From contig JAHHSA010000032.1 in assembly GCA_020025475.1 (NCBI GenBank), positions 1 to 16,880 of the forward strand: a stretch of DNA of 16,880 nt. Direction: 5' to 3'. A program made the translations under genes and the position numbers. Under the pieces are notes generated by a model. It saw nothing but the letters and a program-made list of their open reading frames with translations. It was not told the origin of the DNA and did not search any database. The stretch is from Oscillibacter sp. (GTDB lineage Bacteria; Bacillota; Clostridia; Oscillospirales; Oscillospiraceae). Shown here piece by piece: positions 5,839-12,242 of this stretch (its first letter is position 1; the number at the start of each line of letters is the position of its first letter).

Positions 5839-7311
5839 TCAGCAGCGGCTGTATGCCGCTGTCAGCACATGGATTTCCTGTGCCAGCGCATCCGTGAGAT
5901 GGCCGGAGGTGAGCCGCCACTGCCAGTTGCCGTCGGCTACACCGGGGACATTGGTTCTGGCATCCGACCCCAGCCCCAGATAGTCCTGGAGCTGGGCGAT
6001 AAACAGCTCTGCCACACTGGACTGACCGGCCCGCAGCAGTGCCTTGCGTACATTTTCCGTACCGGAGACCCCCAAATACTGCTCAGCAAAAGCCCTCTCC
6101 GCCTGACCGGCACTTTCATACCAGCCCACCACGGTATTGTTGTCGTGGGTGCCGGTATAGCAGATGCAATGTGGGTCGTAGTGATGGGGCAAATACCCGT
6201 TATCGGGACCTGAGAAGGCAAATTCCAGCACCTTCATGCCGGGCAGGCCGGATTCCTCCCGCAGCTGATGAACTTCGTCCGTGAGAATGCCCAGATCCTC
6301 CGCTATGTAGGTGATCTGAGGAAACCAGTTGGTGAGGACCCGCAGAAGATCCATGCCGGGTCCCTTTTCCCAGGCACCCACCTTGGCCGTCTTTGCCTCC
6401 GCAGGCACAGCCCAATAGCTCTCCAGTCCACGGAAGTGATCAATGCGGATGGCGTCGCACAACATAGAGGCCCCCTCCACCCGGCGAATCCACCAGCCAA
6501 AGCCATCTTTTTTCTGGGCGGCCCAGTCGTAGAGCGGATTGCCCCACAGCTGACCATCCTCAGAGAAGTAATCCGGTGGTACGCCTGCCACCTTGGTGGG
6601 ATGGCCGGTGCTGTCCAGCAGAAACTCCTTCCGCTCGCTCCACACGTCGGCGGAATCCAGCGACACGTAGATGGGCAAATCGCCGATCAGCTTCACGCCA
6701 TGGGCATTGGCATATGCTTTCAGTTCCGCCCACTGGCTGAAGAACCAGTACTGCACCGTGGTGTGGAAAGCCACATCCGCCGCCAGCTCCACCCGCCAGC
6801 GCTCACAGGCCTCCGGCTCATGTCGCCGCAGGGCCTCATCCGGCCAGTCAAACCAGGCCATGTTCCCGAAATGCCCCTTTGCCGCCCGATACAGAGCATA
6901 TTCCCGGAGCCAGGGATGCTGCTGCGCAAAGGAGCGCACCGCCTGAGCCTGTTCCCCGCTGAGACGATCAAAAGCCCTGCGCAGCAGCGTCTCTCGCCCT
7001 GCGTTGACTGCGCCATAGTCAATTTTGGCCTGTTCCGGCAGTTCTGCGCTCTTCAGCTCCTCCGCCGTCAACAGGCCCTCTTTTTTCAGCATTTCCAGAT
7101 CCACAAACAGTGGATTTCCCGCAAAGGTCGAGATGCTGGTATATGGCGAATTCCCTCCGCCCACAGGTCCCACCGGCAGGATCTGCCACCAGTGCTGGCC
7201 CGCTTTTTCCAAGAAATCTATGAATTCCCGGGCTTCCAGGCCCAGAGAACCGATGCCATACTTGCCCGGCAGAGAAAATACGGGCAGCAGGATACCGGCA
7301 GAACGATTCAT
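5839..7311 (-). CDS. malQ: 4-alpha-glucanotransferase (amylomaltase, GH77)
   Basis: This 490-residue cytosolic enzyme transfers alpha-1,4-glucan segments between maltodextrins or glucose, in maltodextrin and glycogen metabolism. The family marks are plain: the N-terminal RSAGILLPVFSLPGKYGIGSLG, the acceptor region GNSPYTSISTFAGNP, the catalytic nucleophile Asp291 in RIDHFRG, acid/base Glu338 in AEDLG, and Asp390 in THDNNT. Length is normal for the short bacterial type and no lesion is seen. The ATG has an AGGGGGG site 6 bases upstream. It is transcribed alone from a consensus promoter at 7344-7372. No dedicated terminator lies directly after it; the operon-leader terminator at 5623-5652 may serve. 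Confidence 0.96.
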   Translation of the reverse strand: MNRSAGILLPVFSLPGKYGIGSLGLEAREFIDFLEKAGQHWWQILPVGPVGGGNSPYTSISTFAGNPLFVDLEMLKKEGLLTAEELKSAELPEQAKIDYGAVNAGRETLLRRAFDRLSGEQAQAVRSFAQQHPWLREYALYRAAKGHFGNMAWFDWPDEALRRHEPEACERWRVELAADVAFHTTVQYWFFSQWAELKAYANAHGVKLIGDLPIYVSLDSADVWSERKEFLLDSTGHPTKVAGVPPDYFSEDGQLWGNPLYDWAAQKKDGFGWWIRRVEGASMLCDAIRIDHFRGLESYWAVPAEAKTAKVGAWEKGPGMDLLRVLTNWFPQITYIAEDLGILTDEVHQLREESGLPGMKVLEFAFSGPDNGYLPHHYDPHCICYTGTHDNNTVVGWYESAGQAERAFAEQYLGVSGTENVRKALLRAGQSSVAELFIAQLQDYLGLGSDARTNVPGVADGNWQWRLTSGHLTDALAQEIHVLTAAYSRC

Positions 7312-7343
7312 ATTAGCCCCCCTAGTTTAGTATATATGCCTAT

Positions 7344-7372
7344 ATTCTACGGATGTTTCCCGTTATTGTCAA
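7344..7372 (-). promoter_or_regulatory. Promoter of malQ
   Basis: The minus strand reads TTGACA (7367-7372), a 17-bp spacer and TAGAAT (7344-7349), a near-perfect sigma-A promoter about 33 bp before the malQ start codon. Confidence 0.85.
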
Positions 7373-7462
7373 GGCAGAATGACGAACGTCTGAACAAAGT
7401 TTTTAATTGTTGCTCTCCTGCGGCGTACAGGTTCCGTTTTTCCGCTCCCACCGCAAAGTGTC

Positions 7463-7491
7463 TTGACTTATATAGATTGTCGATATATTAT
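7463..7491 (+). promoter_or_regulatory. Promoter of the padR-SEDS operon
   Basis: TTGACT (7463-7468), a 17-bp spacer and TATTAT (7486-7491) form a strong sigma-A promoter 34 bp before the PadR start codon. It is overlapped by the AT-rich repeat array at 7469-7507. Confidence 0.85.
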
Positions 7492-7507
7492 ATAGATAAT
7501 CTATATA
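7469..7507 (+). promoter_or_regulatory. Probable PadR operator over the -10 and start point
   Basis: A perfect 19-nt palindrome TATATAGAT-A-ATCTATATA (7489-7507) covers the end of the -10 box and the expected transcription start. A third copy of the TATATAGAT half-site lies 20 bp upstream (7469-7477) in the promoter spacer, on the same face of the helix. Small PadR proteins usually repress their own promoter, so this is the likely binding site. Some symmetry could come from the AT-rich promoter itself, but the GAT/ATC ends make chance less likely. Confidence 0.65.
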
Positions 7508-7524
7508 TAAGGAGACGAGAGCAC

Positions 7525-7860
7525 ATGGATCAATCTTTGATGAAGGGCAGCACCGCCATGTTGGTTTTGAAGCTGCTGGATGGTCAGGACCTCTATGGCT
7601 ATCAGATGATTGAAGAACTGCGCCGCCGCTCGGATCACACTTTTGATCTCAAAGCGGGCACTCTTTACCCCCTTCTCCACAGTCTGGAACAGCAAGGCTT
7701 TGTGACTGCCTGGGAGGAAAACTGCGGCACTGCCCGCCCCCGGCGCTACTATCACCTGACCGACGAGGGCCGCGGCCAGCTGGCAGTCCGGGAAACAGAG
7801 TGGAAGAGCTACGCCCACGCCGTAATGCAGGTATTGGAGGGAGGTGCTTCCCTTGCCTGA
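7525..7860 (+). CDS. PadR family transcriptional regulator
   Basis: This 111-residue protein is a small PadR-type winged-helix repressor. It opens with MDQSLMKGSTAMLVLKLLDGQDLYGY, the usual helix 1-2 of the family, followed by the recognition helix region FDLKAGTLYPLLHSLEQQG and the wing RPRRYYHLTDEGR. A C-terminal dimerisation helix ends at about residue 105. The ATG at 7525 is preceded by AAGGAG 10 bases upstream; the much longer open frame upstream overlaps malQ antisense and is not real. The stop codon overlaps the probable TTG start of the next gene, so both are one operon. This pairing is typical of PadR genes with HAAS-type membrane proteins. Confidence 0.95.
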   Translation: MDQSLMKGSTAMLVLKLLDGQDLYGYQMIEELRRRSDHTFDLKAGTLYPLLHSLEQQGFVTAWEENCGTARPRRYYHLTDEGRGQLAVRETEWKSYAHAVMQVLEGGASLA

Positions 7861-9202
7861 AATGCTGACCGCATATCTGAACACCATCGGTGCGCAAATC
7901 CGCTGGAAGCAGGCCCGCTCCGTGCTGCTGCAGGAATTGGAGTGTCACGCCGCGGAGCAGCTGGACGAATGTCTGGCTCAGGGGCTGTGTCAGGAGGAGG
8001 CAGAAGCTGAAACCCTGCGTCAGCTGGGCGATCCGGTGGAAATCGGCCAGGAACTGGACCGGCTGCACCGCCCAAAGCCCCAGTGGGGTCTGCTGGCGCT
8101 GACGTCTCTCCTGGCTCTGGCAGGCACCATCCTACCCATTCTGCTGCCAAAGAACGCAGCAGCAGCCCTCTTTTTCCAGCCGGAGCGCATGCTTCTCTGG
8201 GCAGCGCTTGCCTTTGCAGCCCTGCTGGGCGGCTATTTCCTCAACTACAGTTCCCTGATCCGACACAGCATTCTCATTTATCTGGGTGCTCTCGTCACAG
8301 GTCTCGTCCTGCTGTGGTGGTCCCCCACTCGAAACAACGCCGCTCTCTACCCTCACTATGCAGCCATGCTGTTTCCGATGGTGTACGCCCTGCTGCTCAT
8401 TCGCCTGCAGGGTCACCGCTGGCGGGGCTTTGGTGCCGCCGTGCTGGCCATTCTGCCCCTCTGCGCGGTGCCGCTGCTGGCCCCCCGGCTGTTGGATGTG
8501 GCCCCCCTGCTGCTGTGCAGCGCTTTGCTGCTGGTACTTGCCGCCAAGAGGGACTGGTTCGGTATCGGTAAAAAATCAGGGCTCGCCTGTACGCTGGCCC
8601 TTCTGGGCACCAGTGCCGCAGGGATTCTTTGGTTTGGACACAAGAGCCTTTGGAGCCGTCTGTACCAGATTCTCCACCCGAATATGGATCCGCTGGGCCG
8701 TGGATACATGCCCATGACCATCCGCTCCGCCCTCGCCGGGGCCAAGCCCTGGGGCACCGGGGAGATGACCGGACGATGGAGCGGAATGTCCTTCTGGTCA
8801 GTGGTCCCCAACGGAGGCAGCGACACCTTTCCGGTGGCCCTGATCCATTTTATGGGCTGGGTCCCCTTCCTGCTTCTCTACGGCAGTCTCTGTGTCCTGC
8901 TTTTGTGGGCAGCGATAAAAATCATCCGTCAGAAGAACAGCGCTGCCCAGATGCTGGCTCTGTCTGTGCTGGCGATTCTGGGCATCCAGGCGCTGCTGGG
9001 TCTGCTGCTGACCTGCAGTTTCATCTTGTGCAGAGCCTCCTGCCCGCTGCTGCCCATGTCCGCAGAAACCATCATCAACATGGGCCTGATCGGTCTGCTG
9101 CTGTCTATCTTTCGTCAGGAGACGCTTCCCTACACGCCGGTCAGCACCCCCAAACCGCCCAGGGGGCACTGGAAGCTCGTTTACATACCGGCCAACTCCT
9201 GA
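7853..9202 (+). CDS. HAAS/permease-prefix domain fused to a degenerate SEDS (FtsW/RodA/SpoVE-like) membrane protein
   Basis: The protein has 449 residues from a TTG start at 7853, chosen because GGAGGGAGG ends 8 bases before it; ATG at 7862 is an alternative. Residues 1-75 look like the cytosolic HAAS or permease-prefix domain seen beside PadR genes (LLQELECHAAEQLDECLAQG...LRQLGDP). About ten hydrophobic segments follow. The second half matches SEDS glycosyltransferases: HPNMDPLGRGY aligns with the family NPW-DPQGxGY region, then GAKPWGTG, and SDTF aligns with the TDF motif whose Asp is essential in RodA (here Asp324). The Gly-Glu-Glu that normally follows is replaced by Ile-His-Phe, and overall similarity is low. 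Lipid II polymerase activity is therefore uncertain. It is co-transcribed with padR. Confidence 0.8.
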   Translation: MPEMLTAYLNTIGAQIRWKQARSVLLQELECHAAEQLDECLAQGLCQEEAEAETLRQLGDPVEIGQELDRLHRPKPQWGLLALTSLLALAGTILPILLPKNAAAALFFQPERMLLWAALAFAALLGGYFLNYSSLIRHSILIYLGALVTGLVLLWWSPTRNNAALYPHYAAMLFPMVYALLLIRLQGHRWRGFGAAVLAILPLCAVPLLAPRLLDVAPLLLCSALLLVLAAKRDWFGIGKKSGLACTLALLGTSAAGILWFGHKSLWSRLYQILHPNMDPLGRGYMPMTIRSALAGAKPWGTGEMTGRWSGMSFWSVVPNGGSDTFPVALIHFMGWVPFLLLYGSLCVLLLWAAIKIIRQKNSAAQMLALSVLAILGIQALLGLLLTCSFILCRASCPLLPMSAETIINMGLIGLLLSIFRQETLPYTPVSTPKPPRGHWKLVYIPANS

Positions 9203-9241
9203 CTGCATCCACCTTCCTGTGCAAATTGTCACACTGTACAA

Positions 9242-9273
9242 AAAATCCCGGAGCCGCTAGGCTCCGGGATTTT
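9242..9273. terminator. Bidirectional terminator between the SEDS-like gene and the lacI-type gene
   Basis: A 14-bp perfect stem (9242-9255 with 9260-9273, loop GCTA) has As on the left and Ts on the right. It closes the plus-strand padR operon 40 bp after its last stop, and the minus-strand LacI-family gene 20 bp after its stop. Confidence 0.92.
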
Positions 9274-9292
9274 CATCCGTGCACTCTTTCCT

Positions 9293-10309
9293 TTATCGGT
9301 CAGAGATGGTCCACTGGTTGGGACTGCTGTAAGGCTTATAGGCGGAGGTCAGCACCTTTTCAAAGGAGGGTGCCTCCGGGTTTTCGATGCGGGCCAGAAT
9401 CTGCTCACCGGCAGCCGCGCCCAGCTCCTCTACAGGCTGAACAATGGTGTCCATGCAGTCGGAATAGAGCTGATAGAAGTTGGACTCATAGTCCACAAAG
9501 CTCACCAGGTCGATGTCCTTTGCCAGCTGCATTCCCTTCTGGCTGAGATAGGTAATCGACTCTGCCGCCATCAGACCCTGGCAAACAATGATGGCATCGC
9601 ATCGCTGCTCCAGCAGCTGATCCAGACAGGCCTGGGCACTGTTCTCCATGGAGTCACCGTAGACGATCAGGCGTTCATCCTGGGGCAGACCGCAGTCCGA
9701 CACCGCCTGCTGATAGGCAGAGATACGCTCCTTGGTGGAGCTGAGGCGGGGCAGACCGCCGATGATGCCGATGCGGCGGTCCCCCTTGCCTGCCAGACGG
9801 CAGACGCTGCGGTAAATGGGCTGGAAGTTGGAGACGCAGATGGAGGGATAGGTCTTATCTTCAAAGATCCGGTCCACCAGCACCACCGGGAAGCCATTGG
9901 GAATCAGAGCCTGGAAGCGGGCTGCGTCATCCATGGTGCTGGCGACCAGAAGGCCGTCCACCAGACCGGCAGTCAGCAGGCGCAGATGGTTTTCCTCCCG
10001 CTCCATATTTTCCTTGGTGTTGGCGATAATCAGATGATAGCCGTGCTCTGAGAGGTAGTTCTCTACGGACTCAATCATAGTGCCAAAGAACTTGTTGGAG
10101 ATATCGGGCACAATGAAGCCCACGGTCTTTTTCTTGCCGGTGCGAAAGCTGCGGGCAGAGGCGTCCGGCGTGTAGCCCAGCTCCTCAATCGCCGCGTAGA
10201 CCTTCTCCTTGGTCTCTCCGGAGACATAGCGTGTATTGTTGATGGTATGCGATACGGTGGCCGTAGACACGCCTGCGCGCCGCGCCACATCGCTGATGGT
10301 GACTTTCAT
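9293..10309 (-). CDS. LacI family transcriptional regulator, probably controlling itself and gap
   Basis: This 338-residue regulator has a classical LacI N-terminal helix-turn-helix: TISDVARRAGVSTATVSHTINNT (about 4-26), then the hinge-helix region to about residue 60. A periplasmic-binding-like effector domain follows (KTVGFIVPDISNKFF, GLVDGLLV, RRIGIIGG, CDAIIVCQG). The recognition segment TVSHTINNTRYVS resembles the PurR/RbsR branch. The ligand is not evident. The start is supported by AAGGA 9-10 bases upstream. It is divergent from gap. Its leader contains three TTGCGTAA octamers, and the gap upstream region contains the complement of the same octamer, which points to autoregulation and control of glycolytic GAPDH. 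This is inference from shared sites. Confidence 0.93.
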   Translation of the reverse strand: MKVTISDVARRAGVSTATVSHTINNTRYVSGETKEKVYAAIEELGYTPDASARSFRTGKKKTVGFIVPDISNKFFGTMIESVENYLSEHGYHLIIANTKENMEREENHLRLLTAGLVDGLLVASTMDDAARFQALIPNGFPVVLVDRIFEDKTYPSICVSNFQPIYRSVCRLAGKGDRRIGIIGGLPRLSSTKERISAYQQAVSDCGLPQDERLIVYGDSMENSAQACLDQLLEQRCDAIIVCQGLMAAESITYLSQKGMQLAKDIDLVSFVDYESNFYQLYSDCMDTIVQPVEELGAAAGEQILARIENPEAPSFEKVLTSAYKPYSSPNQWTISDR

Positions 10310-10322
10310 ATTCTTCGTCCTT

Positions 10323-10366
10323 TTGCGTAAAGCATATTTACCGGTTGCGTAATTGCTCTTGCGTAA
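10323..10366 (-). promoter_or_regulatory. Three TTGCGTAA repeats in the lacI-type gene leader
   Basis: The octamer TTGCGTAA (plus-strand reading) occurs at 10323-10330, 10345-10352 and 10359-10366, all in the same orientation. They lie between the -10 box and the ribosome site of the regulator gene, in its untranslated leader. TTACGCAA, the complement, recurs at 10564-10571 before gap. I take them as operator half-sites for the divergent LacI-type protein. Confidence 0.6.
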
Positions 10367-10376
10367 TCATTTTACC

Positions 10377-10405
10377 AGTATAGAACACTGCTTGAAATAC
10401 GTCAA
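10377..10405 (-). promoter_or_regulatory. Promoter of the LacI-family regulator gene
   Basis: The minus strand reads TTGACG (10400-10405), a 17-bp spacer and TATACT (10377-10382). The expected start point near 10370 lies immediately before the first of the three octamer repeats. Confidence 0.8.
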
Positions 10406-10553
10406 GGCCTTTTTTCGTCAGATTTGTGGGAAGTTCCCTACAATTCTGCCTCTTTTTATCGAAAACTGACAAGTGTAGATTATGAATGTTATCAGAAATG
10501 ACAGTTGCGAAGAAGCTTGACTATATGATAAGATATGCGAAGTGAATTAAATA

Positions 10554-10581
10554 GCAAAATCGTTTACGCAAACGATTCGAC
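10554..10581 (+). promoter_or_regulatory. LacI-type operator upstream of gap
   Basis: AATCGTTTACGCAAACGATT (10558-10577) is palindromic except for two of its four central bases. It contains two CG-centred LacI-type sites 12 bp apart: GCAAAATCGTTTACGC (10554-10569) and ACGCAAACGATTCGAC (10566-10581), the latter starting like a PurR box. The second also approaches a CcpA cre site, with two deviations. It lies about 45 bp before the gap start codon, so it is probably in the transcribed leader. I found no clean gap promoter; TTGCGA (10505-10510), 18 bp and TAAGAT (10529-10534) is the best pair, and a TATGAT at 10524-10529 lacks a matching -35. Confidence 0.65.
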
Positions 10582-10623
10582 GGTATCTTCAGTACCGCCA
10601 AAATCGAAAGGAGTTCATTTACT

Positions 10624-11637
10624 ATGAAAACCCAGATCGGTATTAATGGCTTTGGCCGTATCGGCCGTCTTGTCTTCCGCGCTGCTCTGACCCGCGACGA
10701 CGTTCAGGTCGTTGGTCTGAACGATCCGTTCATGACCCCCGATTACATGGCATACATGCTGAAGTACGACACCACCCACGGCAAGTTCGACGGCGAGGTT
10801 TCCTTCACGGAGAACGCACTGGTTGTCAACGGCAAGGAGATTCCCGTATTCACCGCTAAGGAGTGCAAGGACATTCCTTGGGCCTCTGTGGGCGCTGAGT
10901 ATATCTGCGAGTGCACCGGTCAGCACCTGACCGCCGAGCTGTGCAAGGGCCACATTGAGGCCGGCGCAAAGCACGTTGTCATGGGCGCTCCCGCAAAGGA
11001 CGACTCCCCCATGTTCGTCATGGGTGTCAACAACAAGAAGTACACCTCTGACATGACCTATGTGTCTAACGCCTCCTGCACCACCAACTGCCTGGCTCCC
11101 ATTGCCAAGGTGCTGAATGAGAAGTTCGGCATCAAGGAAGGCCTGATGACCACTGTTCACTCTGTGACTCCTACCCAGAAGATTCTGGACGGTGCTTCCC
11201 TGAAGGATTGGCGCGGCGGCCGTGCTGCCTGCGGCAACATCATTCCCTCTTCCACTGGTGCCGCCAAGGCCGTGGGCAAGGTCATTCCCGAGCTGAATGG
11301 CAAGCTGACCGGTATGTCCATGCGTGTTCCCACTCTGGACGTGTCCGTTGTCGATCTGACCGCCATCCTGGAGAAGCCCGCTACCTATGAGGAAATCTGC
11401 AACGCCATGAAGGAAGCTTCCGAGGGCGAGCTGGCAGGCGTTCTGGGCTACACCGCTGACCCCGTTGTCTCCTCCGACTTCTTGGGCGATCCCCGTACCT
11501 CCATCTTCGACGAGAAGGCTGGTATCGCTCTGAACGATCACTTCGTGAAGGTTGTCTCCTGGTACGACAACGAGTGCGGCTATTCCAACAAGATGGTCGA
11601 CCTGATCCGCTATATGTCTTCTGTGGATCACCAGTAA
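10624..11637 (+). CDS. gap: Glyceraldehyde-3-phosphate dehydrogenase, type I
   Basis: This 337-residue glycolytic enzyme converts glyceraldehyde 3-phosphate, NAD and phosphate to 1,3-bisphosphoglycerate in the cytosol. It is complete: Rossmann motif INGFGRIGRL (7-16), Asp34 in LNDPF, which fits NAD preference, active-site Cys152 in SNASCTTNCL, His179 in TTVHSVTPTQK, DWRGGR and SSTGAAKAVGKV for phosphate binding, and the C-terminal SWYDNECGYSNKMVDL. Small deviations from common bacterial forms are ECTG for ESTG and RVPTLDVSVVDLT. AAAGGAG lies 10 bases before the ATG. Codon choice (GCT, GTT, AAG, AAC) differs from its neighbours and fits a very highly expressed gene. It is monocistronic, with no pgk or tpi beside it. 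Confidence 0.98.
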   Translation: MKTQIGINGFGRIGRLVFRAALTRDDVQVVGLNDPFMTPDYMAYMLKYDTTHGKFDGEVSFTENALVVNGKEIPVFTAKECKDIPWASVGAEYICECTGQHLTAELCKGHIEAGAKHVVMGAPAKDDSPMFVMGVNNKKYTSDMTYVSNASCTTNCLAPIAKVLNEKFGIKEGLMTTVHSVTPTQKILDGASLKDWRGGRAACGNIIPSSTGAAKAVGKVIPELNGKLTGMSMRVPTLDVSVVDLTAILEKPATYEEICNAMKEASEGELAGVLGYTADPVVSSDFLGDPRTSIFDEKAGIALNDHFVKVVSWYDNECGYSNKMVDLIRYMSSVDHQ

Positions 11638-11664
11638 TTCAAACTGTCGAATATGACGCAACGC

Positions 11665-11697
11665 AAACCCGCCCGGACACTGCCCGGGCGGGTTTTT
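11665..11697 (+). terminator. Intrinsic terminator of gap
   Basis: A 12-bp stem (11665-11676 with 11684-11695, 7-base loop), with GC pairs in the centre and a T-run at the 3' side, begins 27 bp after the gap stop codon. Confidence 0.93.
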
Positions 11698-11769
11698 CTC
11701 TCACACTTCAAAAGAGTTCCCCAATACAGAATTCTGCCCGGAAAGAAGGCTTCGATCCCGCTCTCTGGC

Positions 11770-11810
11770 AAAAACTTACCCCCCATTCGCTCCAACGACG
11801 AATGGGGGGT
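11770..11810 (-). terminator. Terminator of the candidate non-coding RNA
   Basis: A 12-bp perfect stem with six consecutive G-C pairs (11778-11789 with 11799-11810, 9-base loop) is followed on the minus strand by AAG and then five Ts (11770-11774). Confidence 0.82.
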
Positions 11811-12136
11811 TCACTTCTGGATCGGATTATCCATTGGACCATACCTCTACTTCCTGTAGATTACCGTTCGGATCTTCTTACTTACGTCTGGATCGTAAAA
11901 CTCTTGGAACTCAGTGTATTCGCCAATCCATAAAACTTCTTTTACACGCAGTCTGCTCTGGTCATTGCCAAAACTTTTGGCTCGTGTCTCTCATCATAGT
12001 GAGTGTGTTTCGTCTTTGGGAGTGCGCCGAGTTGGTCTGTTCTATCCTGTATCCACTGTTTCCGAACGGTGCTGGGTAGGTGATATATGGGAACCTCCTA
12101 AGCGGTACCAGCTTAGACGATTCACTCCTTTCCTGT
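11770..12136 (-). ncRNA. Candidate structured non-coding RNA of about 365 nt, class unknown
   Basis: The 540 bases between the gap terminator and the next gene have no credible protein gene. The minus strand carries a consensus promoter (12143-12171), a predicted start near 12136 and a strong terminator at 11778-11810. Between them the RNA can form a 10-bp perfect long-range helix (11863-11872 with 12061-12070, enclosing 188 nt) and local hairpins: CTAAGC/GCTTAG (12098-12116), GCCAAAA/TTTTGGC (11967-11981), GTGTA/TACAC (11914-11947), TTACG/CGTAA (11882-11898) and TCTAC/GTAGA (11846-11860). It is visibly more AT-rich than the genes around it. I saw none of the hallmark cores of RNase P RNA, tmRNA or SRP RNA; it seems too long for 6S RNA, but a divergent member of a known class is not excluded. 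Confidence 0.65.
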
Positions 12137-12142
12137 GTCTAC

Positions 12143-12171
12143 AATATACAAGATTTGAAAATAGTTGTCAA
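12143..12171 (-). promoter_or_regulatory. Consensus promoter of the candidate non-coding RNA
   Basis: The minus strand reads TTGACA (12166-12171), a 17-bp spacer and TATATT (12143-12148): a perfect -35 and a one-mismatch -10 at optimal spacing, among the best sigma-A promoters in the window. No protein start with a ribosome site follows it before the terminator. Confidence 0.85.
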
Positions 12172-12242
12172 CTGTAATTGTGCATTTTCAACATTTTTAA
12201 CAACGTGCTGCCCTGTCTTATAAGCATTGCGCACAAATGTCT

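Noticed and set aside
6268..7524. Long plus-strand open frame upstream of the PadR start
   Set aside because: It is antisense to malQ, whose catalytic motifs are intact; the real PadR start has its own ribosome site and promoter.
10615..11661. Long minus-strand open frame antisense to gap
   Set aside because: It mirrors the strong codon bias of gap, and gap is unmistakable by its active-site motifs.
11842..11985. A minus-strand open stretch of about 46 codons inside the candidate RNA (contains VKEVLWIGEYTEFQEFYDP) with protein-like residues
   Set aside because: It has no ATG, GTG or TTG start in frame and no ribosome site, is preceded by two stops, and overlaps several hairpins of the predicted RNA. 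A decayed or translated short gene is not fully excluded.
12098..12116. TGGTACCGC on the minus strand, resembling the T-box antiterminator motif
   Set aside because: It lies at the 5' end of the transcript, is explained by a CTAAGC/GCTTAG hairpin loop, and no T-box stem I, specifier or downstream synthetase gene is present.
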